A DNA stretch of 64,000 bases from Labia minor (Eukaryota; Arthropoda; Insecta; Dermaptera; Spongiphoridae). Location of the stretch: the NCBI GenBank assembly GCA_963082975.1, contig OY720348.1, positions 71,139,719-71,203,718 on the forward strand. Reading direction: 5' to 3'. The notes under the pieces were generated by a model. That model had not been told where the DNA came from. It ran no database searches and saw nothing but the letters and a program-made list of their open reading frames with translations. This document shows, in pieces, positions 56,367 through 64,000 of this stretch (positions are counted from its first letter, which is position 1; each line of letters opens with the position of its first letter). The translations under genes and the position numbers were made by a program.

Positions 56367-56619
56367 ACAGTGATTCCCAAACTGTGTCATGGGGGAGATG
56401 CGAAAAATTTTTTGAAATTTTTTGGTTCTAAAAAAAAGTTAAGATGATTTTATGGTGAAACTTTGGAACATTTTCGATTATTATTAAAATTTTTTCAATT
56501 TGTCTGTAAAAAAAAAGGTCAAACGTTTGTCCCGGTTTGGTGTTTTCGAAAATGGTCACCCCGCGGAAAAAATCCGATGTATAATGGGAGCCGTATACCG
56601 AAAAAGTTTGGGAACCTCT
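56367..56619. mobile_element. hAT-type MITE with perfect 8-bp target duplication
   Basis: Inner termini GTGATTCCCAAACT and AGTTTGGGAACCTCT are inverted. AGTATATA flanks both sides (56359-56366 and 56620-56627). Non-coding interior with CACCCCGCGG. Confidence 0.85.
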
Positions 56620-56627
56620 AGTATATA

Positions 56628-57020
56628 CGATGGAATGGGGAGAGGATAGGAGATGGATGGATAATGATAAGCATTTCCGAGTTTAGCAGAAATAGATAGA
56701 AAGAAAGTTTTATATATTATATAACTCAGATAATAATTATTTTAATAAAATTGATCATTTTGATAAATTAGTTAATAAATTTTGAAATTTTGTTATAAAT
56801 AATTAATTAGGTTTTCGCCAATTTATTATATTATATAATAATATTTTTTTTTCTCAGCCAGCTTCTTGATGCACATTCCACGATGGTCATTGGAGATGCA
56901 TAACACATAAAAACTTGTTCCAAGTCTAGATTTATTTATTGTTTATTGCCCGATTCAATTTCATTGGGTAAATAAAATTAATAACAGTTTTTATATTATC
57001 TTATTAATTAGATTTATAAG
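56628..57020. other. AT-rich stretch, nothing recognised
   Basis: No landmark apart from a short GC-richer piece near 56860-56930. Confidence 0.35.
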
Positions 57021-57024
57021 CTTC

Positions 57025-57098
57025 CACGCACCCTGTTCTGATCATACAACACCTTTACTGACTTGATAGGCGCTGTCCTTTCAAATGATGCATAAAAA
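57025..57098 (+). repeat. tRNA-derived SINE family 1, 3' fragment
   Basis: CTGATCATACAACACCTTTA and CTGACTTGATAGGCGCTGTC match the end of the family 1 copy at 47.8 kb. Confidence 0.65.
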
Positions 57099-57361
57099 GT
57101 CAGTTTATTTTAATGCAATTTTCTTTAACTATATATATCTTATCTTATTATGCTAGCTAAAATTGTATATATCTATATTTCTATATATATTGGTTCTCAA
57201 AAACAGCTCTAACGATTTTTTTCAAATTCACACTAGATATAGTATTTATAAAGAAAAATTGAGTTTTATTGATCACATCTCTTGAAACATACAGCTTCAT
57301 TATTTATTTCTTAATTAAAAATTATATATGGGTGACGTCAATGGCATCCATTTTGAAATTT

Positions 57362-57700
57362 TACTCCCGCCTTTTTTTAAAGGATATTGTATTAATATTT
57401 TTTTTATATTTAAAATATTTTAAAATTTATTATTTAATTTCGAAATAAAATTAAAAATATTTATTTTTAATAAAATATATATATATTTATTAATCTCTCT
57501 CAAAAAAAAACAACAAAATAAAATACGGTTGGTTGACTCCCGCTTTTTTTTAAATGATATTGTATTAACATTTTTTTATATTTAAAATATTTTAAAATTC
57601 ATTATTTAATTTCGAAATAAAATTAAAAATATTTATTTTTAATAAAATATATATATATTTATTAATCTCTCTCAAAAAAAAACAACAAAACAAATAAATG
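57362..57700 (+). repeat. Tandem duplication of a 174-bp AT-rich unit
   Basis: ACTCCCGC starts at 57362 and 57536, and both units continue to TTATTAATCTCTCTC and a short A run. Nearly identical, so recent. Confidence 0.9.
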
Positions 57701-57742
57701 TCTTTGAAAGATGGTAAAAATATGTTTGTTATTATCAAAATA

Positions 57743-57810
57743 TCTTAGACCAGTGGTAAGAACAATTGTTTTTACTCCCCGAGTTCGAAGGATCGAAACT
57801 CGCCGCGTGC
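57743..57810 (+). repeat. tRNA-like SINE head, family 3
   Basis: TAGACCAGTGGTAAGAAC resembles an A box and GGATCGAAACTC a degenerate B box, in tRNA-like spacing. No cloverleaf with a proper acceptor stem was found, so it is a derived repeat or tRNA pseudogene. Confidence 0.5.
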
Positions 57811-57917
57811 ATTTTTTTTATCTATTTTCGTGATTTATTTATTCATTGTTCTTTTATTAATTCAGTTTTAGATAGTTTTATAATTTTTAATATTTTTTCA
57901 ATAAAATATTATTTAAT

Positions 57918-57985
57918 ACATTTAATAATTGAAATAAATAATTAAAGAATTGTTTATCAATATTTTTTAAAGGGTAGAGCGAGAG
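57918..57985 (+). repeat. Copy of the short repeat at 26065-26150
   Basis: TAATTGAAATAAATAATTAA and ATCAATATTTTTTAAAGGGT match the sequence upstream of the zinc-finger gene. Confidence 0.55.
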
Positions 57986-58159
57986 CTCGGTGTCCCAGGT
58001 ATTAATATTACCAGCCAAATCCAATAATAATGAATCATTTTTTTTAACTTAAGTACCGAGCCGAGGCTCGGGGTCCCGGTACTGTATCATTAAACTAATT
58101 GAAAATCAAATTTTAAGAAATTTCTAATTTGCTTTTATTTAACCGACTTCTTTCTAATT

Positions 58160-58454
58160 CAGTGATTCTCAACCACTCTGCTGCGGAATTATGAAGCTCT
58201 TAAACATTTCCGACTTTAATGTTTTTCGATTTGGTTCTTAAAGAAAAAAATGTAAAACCATTTTGCGACTAGATTCTTAAAAATTTCCGACTTTCAATTT
58301 TTTCAATTTGGTTCTAAATAAAAAGGTAAACCGTTTTTTGGACCACTTTTTTTCAATATGGTAAACTTTTACACTTATCTTTTTCTTTGTGTGCCGCCAA
58401 AATTTTAAACCGTTAAAAGTGTGCCGCGGTAAAAAAAAAGGTTGAGAATCACTG
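58160..58454 (-). mobile_element. hAT-type MITE with perfect 8-bp target duplication
   Basis: Ends CAGTGATTCTCAACC and GGTTGAGAATCACTG. TTCTAATT flanks both sides exactly (58152-58159 and 58455-58462). The interior is the inverse of 51795-52107: CTTTTTCTTTGTGTGCCGCC and AGTGTGCCGCGGTAAA. Confidence 0.92.
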
Positions 58455-58640
58455 TTCTAATTCAATGATACCAATCAAAAAATAATAAGACATAGTAATA
58501 ATTGTTAAATGAGAAGTCACTGCAAAAATTAATTTGAATCTTTTGTGCGGATCATTTATTTCAGCAAATGGAACAAATTCTGATTAATACACACATGTGT
58601 GAATTAGATAAATATAAATTTCAAAAACATCAGTCTAGAT

Positions 58641-58814
58641 CAGTGTTTCCCAACCTTTGTTGTGCCATGCCCTACCTAAGCCCTTCTAAAATTCTTATTC
58701 CCCCTTATGTAACTTATACATAATTTTTCATATTAAAAGTCCATTTTCGAATTGCCCCCCTTTTCAATCCAATTGTCCTCTTGTGGGGCATGGGCCCCAC
58801 ATTGGGAAACACTG
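58641..58814. mobile_element. hAT-type MITE (second family)
   Basis: Ends CAGTGTTTCCCAACC and TTGGGAAACACTG. Flanks GTCTAGAT and GTCTTGAT match in 7 of 8 bases. C-rich interior (CCTACCTAAGCCC, GGGGCATGGGCCCC). Confidence 0.88.
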
Positions 58815-58989
58815 GTCTTGATATGCACTATTTTGTTTCTTTAAACACTCTAGAATAAATATCTTTAAACCTTTCTGTATTTTTCTTTTATTTTACAAAA
58901 TAATCCATTATATATGGATATTTATCTATGACGTATATTAACAAAATTAATCCTATTGTATGTAAATAATAAAATTATATAATATAATA

Positions 58990-59023
58990 TCTATATCTAT
59001 ATATATATATATATATATATATT
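58990..59023. repeat. (TA)n microsatellite
   Basis: Preceded by TATCTA units. Confidence 0.85.
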
Positions 59024-59029
59024 CATTAT

Positions 59030-59820
59030 CATGTTATTAATTTAAATGGTTTAAATTTTTTTCTCCCCCACTCTTTCAAACAAAGAATTTTATTTAAAAG
59101 CACTTTAAATGATAATTTCATAATATAATTATAATAAGAATAACAATAATAATTATACTAATACTTATAGTAATAGTAATAATAATAATGATTATGATTA
59201 GATGATTAGGATTATGATAATAACCTTCAATAAATAACTATAAAGTTAAATTTATTCGAATCCTATTTAACATGATTTGAATGATTTAATTAGTAGCTAA
59301 TTGCTATAACATCAATATAAATAAGGAATAATTGTTCCTAAAAGATTATGTATGACACTTTCATGATGTTGAATGGCTTTCCTCAAATCAATGTTCATTG
59401 TTCGGAAAGCATTGTTCAGCTTTTAGAAGCACCAGCAAGCGGAAATCATAAATGAACCCTCCATTTCAACTCAACCAGAAGACCTTCCCATTTACCCATA
59501 AAAGTCGTGACACAATCTACAAATCACAAAGATCACCAAACTTGATTTAAAAATATCTTATATATCTATACATATACACACATATATAGATATAAGTATA
59601 TATATATTTTTTTTTTTTTTAAATTTTTATAAATGATCTTTTTCCGAATAGCGGAACGAATTATAAACACGAAATATTAAGTATAAGTATACTTCGTTTA
59701 GAATAATATTGATTAAAAGTATATTAAAAAAAATGGAACGTCTATTCAATGCAATGCCCTTGGCTGGAAATTGATTGAATCTTATCTCACTACATTATTA
59801 TATCGATAAATAACTCGATT
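59030..59820. other. Intergenic or intronic DNA, no gene recognised
   Basis: 59340-59530 is less AT-biased and not matched elsewhere in the window, so it may be single-copy, but no splice-flanked open frame was seen. Confidence 0.4.
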
Positions 59821-59822
59821 TA

Positions 59823-59956
59823 ATTATTATTATTATTTGCGGATAAACCCTGAGGATCACGCAGAGCTTTAAAGATAAATGATTAATTATTGAGTTTTCC
59901 TATGTCCGAACTCAAGTGTGGTAGACTGTCGAGCTAACCACTAAACAACTAAAGAG
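59823..59956 (-). repeat. tRNA-derived SINE family 2, inverted copy
   Basis: On the minus strand: TTTAGTGGTTAGCTCGACAG, ACACTTGAGTTCGGACATAG and TAAAGCTCTGCGTGATCC, then an (AAT)n tail. Matches 48680-48836. Confidence 0.8.
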
Positions 59957-60120
59957 TATATATATGTGTATTTCATACTTTCAATCTATTTAGGTAAAAG
60001 TAAAATTTAATTTAATTTTATTTAAAAAAAATAACAAAAATATTTTATAAATAACAATACGTGTGCTTAGAATATAATTTTCTCATTGAAAAATATATTA
60101 CCTATTTAAGGACACGCAGA

Positions 60121-60190
60121 CCGAGTAGAGCTGAGTAGAGCCGTGTAGGGCCGAGTAGAGCCGAGTAGGGCCGAGTAGAGCCGTGTAGAA
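60121..60190. repeat. 10-bp GC-rich minisatellite
   Basis: Seven tandem units of CCGAGTAGAG with variants CCGTGTAGGG and CCGAGTAGGG, exact 10-bp period. Unusual in such AT-rich DNA. Confidence 0.95.
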
Positions 60191-60324
60191 CCGATACAGC
60201 GTGAAGCGGAGTATATAGCCGAGTATTTGCTATCTATTTCAAAAATGAATCAAAGAAAAACAACAAATGATAATCGAGATTATTAGATATTTTATCCTCC
60301 AAGGAATTCAGATTTTATACCTAT

Positions 60325-60490
60325 TCCTATCTTTCTATCACTTAAGTGTTTCAGAACTCGAAAATTATTAGTCGCAGTAACTCTTTATCCAGAATTGTCC
60401 CCATTTAATTTCTATCTTCTTCTAATTCCCTTATATCTACTTTTATATAGTCTGTTGATTGCGTGTTTGGTCGTTTCCCAATTGGTTAGC
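60325..60490 (-). pseudogene. LINE 3' end fragment
   Basis: On the minus strand ACCAATTGGGAAACGACC and TTACTGCGACTAATAATTTT followed by CGAGTTC align with the tail of the LINE at 61930-62425 and at 35830-35880. Strongly diverged. Confidence 0.6.
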
Positions 60491-61929
60491 CTATTAATGG
60501 GGTATATTAAATAAAGATGAAGTGGCATAATTTAACTATAACTCATATAAATAATTGATAACAGTTTAACCAATTAAACTTTTTCTTATTCTTTTTCTCT
60601 TTTTCTTATGATTATTTCTTTAAACTGGAATTCCATATGGAGATGTTAAAGAATAACATTAGCACTTCACTCTTATTTGTTATTCCACCTTGTCTCATGG
60701 ACAATTTCCATGATTTGCAATTATTTAGAATTTTATTTGACAAATGCCTGTAAATTTTTCTTTCTTTTCTTCATGTGGCTGTCAAGCAAGGAGATAAATT
60801 ATTATAATAAAATATAAAAAGATCTTACAAGTATTTTATATTATAAATTAGAATAAATTTTATATCATAATAGAATCTGCTTCACTGAATAAGAACCGAA
60901 AGTAGGATAAATTATCTCCTATTTAGCCTGTAAATTGGATTGGTATGTGTTTTTATACGAAATGTGGGGGATGGATTGTACTCATCATAATTTGCCATTG
61001 GAATACACAAAAGGGAGGAAATTTCATGTTAACGAAAATATCTATACCAACTATATATACAGAGGTTGTTGTTGTTGTTTTTAATTTCTCTTTTAAAATT
61101 TATATTTTCAATAAATTCTACCCCATTTTTAATATGATTTCAATAATAATAATACTAATAATAATAAAAAAAAAGATTTTTATTCCTTAAATTATATATA
61201 TATATAAATAAAATCTAGAAGTATTTCATATTTTAATATTCTATTTGATATTGTAATTCATTAATTAATTAACCAGCCATTTTCCTTATTATTAGTAGTT
61301 TCTAACTTTCAAACTTTTCGATTACTTGAAAATTTTTTTAAAGAATTTGATAAATTTTTATAAATTTTCATAAGGTCTAGTTAAAATTCCGGTCTAACAA
61401 TAAAAATCAAATCCTAAATAAATAGAACAATGAAGATTCAAGATGCTCTGTAGTCATTTTGATTGTAATTGGTTAATAAATAAGGGTAGTTTATATATAG
61501 ATTTAAATAATTCTATTGATTCTATCTTCAAGCTATAAATTAATATTGGTTCTCATTATACATATAATATATAATATGATATAATATAATATGATATTCA
61601 TTTATCAAAAATTATATATATCGAATAAAAGCGATTATCAGAATTATAGATTGTTCTTAGTTTTTGATAAGACAATTTTAACAAAAAACATTAATTAATG
61701 GAAACATTTAAATTTTCAACATTTTTATTTAAGTCGAATAAAAGATCAAATTATTAATCATCTATATATATTGAATGTTTAAAAAATATTTATAATGATT
61801 CTTTTCTCAAATATGCTTAAAAAAAAACTTAATTTTGTTATGCTATGCTTTGCATCTTTGGAAGGTCTTTATTTTAGGAATTTATTAAATTTGATAAATA
61901 AATTAATCAACAATGTATGTTTCTCTAAT
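60491..61929. other. AT-rich stretch, no gene recognised
   Basis: The frame at 60945-61190 lacks motifs. Short GTT and AAT repeats at 61065 and 61143. No exon recognised. Confidence 0.4.
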
Positions 61930-62425
61930 TATCTATCTATCTTAGTACCTCTACGGAACTCGAAAGTTTTTGGTTGCAGCAACCACATTCCTCCAACTCC
62001 CCCTATCCTAAGCCAGACCCATCCAACTCCTACTTTCTCCCATCTCCCTCACGTCCCTACTACATTGTCCACCCTCCGCGTCCTTGGACTTTCCAAGCGG
62101 ACCTTTCCCAATCGGTATCTCCACAAATATACCCTTCGCCATTCTTTCCTCTCTCATTCTAGCCACGTGTCCTGCCCATCACACCCTTCTGGATTTTATA
62201 ACCCTACTGTTAGTGTGGATAAAAGTCATGCAATTCCTCGTTATCCAGTCACCGCCATTCCCCAGTGATCTCATATTTCTATAAATGCTGCGAAGAAACC
62301 TACTCTCAAATACTCTAAATCTACTCTCGTCCCCCAGAGTCATAGACCATGCCTCACAATCATATAACACCACCTGTAAAATAATTGTTTTATATCTTTT
62401 GATTGATAATAATTTTGACGAGATT
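61930..62425 (-). pseudogene. LINE C-terminal region, decayed
   Basis: On the minus strand the open frame 62373-62179 includes LYDCEAWSMTLGDESRFRVF and ends in TNSRVIKSRRV, a stop replaces the next codon, and WAGHVARMREERMAKGI and RDVREMGESRSWMG follow in shifted frames. It is the same LINE family as 34771-35900, but without the 150-bp insert. Plus-strand frames 61795-62284 are antisense shadows. Confidence 0.8.
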
Positions 62426-63175
62426 TAAATGATTTAGATGATTTAAAATAAATAGTTGATAGATAAGAAAATTTTATGAATAAAATTAAAAAAAAAAGGC
62501 AATTGGAAACGAGAGAGGGTGAAGTAAAGATCTGTATTTGAACATAAATAACCTGCCTGATGAAACCCACCCAACTCTCTCATAACATCATTTATTTATT
62601 TGTTTCTTTTCATTTTCCAACGGGATTATACAAAAAGTTTCTAGTTTAGTCTTGTCGACGTAAAACCTCTTTGTTATTTTTTTTTTAATTCCCAAATAAG
62701 GTTTTATAATATCGTTGTGAAGTTAAATAAGAACTGTCGTTCACTTAAAAAGAAAACTTTTTTTTTATGAGAAATATACCAAAAGATGTGTGCCTAATTC
62801 AATAAAATCTATTAAATGACTTCTAGGACAACAGAAAGTTGTAGATTAACTAAAAGAAATGCGTTCTTTAATTAACTTCTTGATGAATACAGGTGTCATA
62901 TATTTAAAAAAAAATATTTGTCTGTCAAGTTTTTATCACGATACAACTAAAATTATTTATTTCTTAAATTATAACGGAAAAATAAATATAAATTTAGACA
63001 CTCATGAAAATCATTAATTTTTATCCAATCATTTTCAATATATTGTATAATTCCTAAAATAGAGTATATTATGATTTTATCTCTTAAATCATGCATTATT
63101 AAACATTATTTACGTAAATAATTATTATATATTTGAAACCTGTGACTTTCACCGCATCTATTAAATCGTTTGTCG
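62426..63175. other. AT-rich stretch, no gene recognised
   Basis: No motif, repeat landmark or exon recognised. Confidence 0.35.
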
Positions 63176-63177
63176 TT

Positions 63178-63268
63178 TCAGCGTGGTAAAGGTGTTATAT
63201 GATCAGTACATCGGACCTTTCAAATTTTATCTTAATTTTCTTTATTTCATGTCTAGTAGTTCCCAATT
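63178..63268 (-). repeat. tRNA-derived SINE family 1, 3' fragment
   Basis: On the minus strand: TTGGGAACTACTAGACATGA, AAATAAAGAAAATTAAGATA and CTGATCATATAACACC match the family 1 body. Confidence 0.6.
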
Positions 63269-63273
63269 TTAAA

Positions 63274-63304
<31 letters not shown>
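63267..63304. repeat. (TA)n microsatellite
   Basis: Pure TA run; another at 63459-63479. Confidence 0.9.
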
Positions 63305-63309
<5 letters not shown>

Positions 63310-63456
63310 TTATTTAATTATTACAACTTTTTTTAATCCATCACAAGAAAAAATAGTTTTTTTTTTTTATTTTCATATATTTCATAGTATATATTTTTTT
63401 TTAATAAATTAAATATTTTAATAAAACACGTTCTAAAAAAATAAATACAATATAAG

Positions 63457-63487
<31 letters not shown>

Positions 63488-63959
63488 TGAATTTGAATTG
63501 AAGGGTTGAGCTTTAAATTTATATATGTATGTACATAAAATTTAAATATAGATGCGTATGATGCGAGAATCAAGGGTGGAGGTAGGTCAAGGAGAATTCG
63601 TTTGACATGAATTTTGTTCTCATATATGTATGCATAGTCAGAAACATTGAAACATCTCTCCCTCCTCTGAACCATTAGTATATGCTACCATCACTTCCAC
63701 TTTGTTATCATTATTATCGTATCTATGTACAAAAACTCGGCTTCAAATACTAACATCTCACGGGTAAATGGAGGGGGTTATTGATATATCCTTGCCAATA
63801 CAATATTATAATTAAACTAAAATTACGAATATTCATTTATAATAAAAAAATGCAAGTCGATTCTAAATTATATAAATGACAAAAGTTTTTAAATAATAAA
63901 TAAAATTTATTTATCATTTTGTTTGATTTTTTTTTTTTTTTGAATTTCTAGTAAAAAAC

Positions 63960-63960
<1 letters not shown>
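63305..63960. other. AT-rich stretch, no gene recognised
   Basis: An 80-aa minus-strand frame (63433-63675) contains an IYIYIY tract from (TA)n and is not credible. Confidence 0.4.

Positions 63961-64000
<40 letters not shown>
63961..64000. repeat. (TA)n run at window end
   Basis: The window ends inside a TA tract, which may continue. Confidence 0.9.

Noticed and set aside
56190-56390. 66-aa tyrosine/isoleucine-rich minus-strand frame
   Set aside because: Encoded by the TATAG minisatellite.
61795-62284. 157-, 62- and 66-aa plus-strand frames
   Set aside because: They are antisense to the recognisable LINE protein on the minus strand.

Overview
This is a strongly AT-rich, repeat-saturated eukaryotic genomic window, almost certainly from an arthropod and most likely an insect. 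The evidence is spliced genes with GT-AG introns, a C2H2 zinc-finger gene, D34D mariner and hAT remnants, a non-LTR retrotransposon tail of a type common in arthropods, tRNA-derived SINEs, and a large satellite array. The species is not identifiable by eye; a hemipteran is a guess from the style of the repeats. There is no prokaryotic operon, CRISPR array or rRNA, and no intact tRNA gene.

Layout. 1-5.4 kb is a mosaic of dispersed repeats: a hAT-like MITE, a fragment of the main dispersed element called E here, a mariner 5' end, and duplicated R/S repeat blocks with paired TGACGTCA sites. 5.4-23.0 kb is a 160-bp tandem satellite of about 105 copies. It is interrupted once by a 200-N assembly gap with an adjoining E copy, and bounded on the right by an inverted copy of the sequence at 0.35-0.73 kb. 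24-26 kb holds a decayed hAT transposon. 26.3-28.8 kb holds the only convincing complete protein gene, a two-exon zinc-finger gene (384 aa, 11 canonical fingers) whose intron is almost entirely a 1.18-kb inverted-repeat element that itself contains a smaller hAT-type insertion.

29-34.7 kb is AT-rich, with further E, F and R repeats. 34.8-36.3 kb is a degraded LINE reverse-transcriptase/C-terminal region with a duplicated insert. 36.9-38.5 kb has two adjacent E copies and a SINE. 39-42 kb has foldback and tandemly duplicated repeats. 42.48-42.99 kb is a GC-rich, TATA-containing block best read as a solo LTR. 43.5-44.02 kb is a second genic island: an Inr-like start, short leader, and a first coding exon for a signal peptide ending at a phase-1 splice donor. 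Its later exons are not recognisable here.

45-64 kb is intergenic or intronic DNA with a palindromic mariner derivative, two named tRNA-derived SINE families and a third tRNA-like head, two more E copies, a D34D mariner pseudogene, four hAT-type MITEs with good 8-bp target duplications, LINE 3' fragments and simple repeats.

The window is therefore a record of nested transposition around two real gene parts. The most unusual structures are the satellite coupled to the hairpin-ended E family, the inverted-repeat element that makes up a zinc-finger gene's intron, and the head-to-head mariner palindrome.
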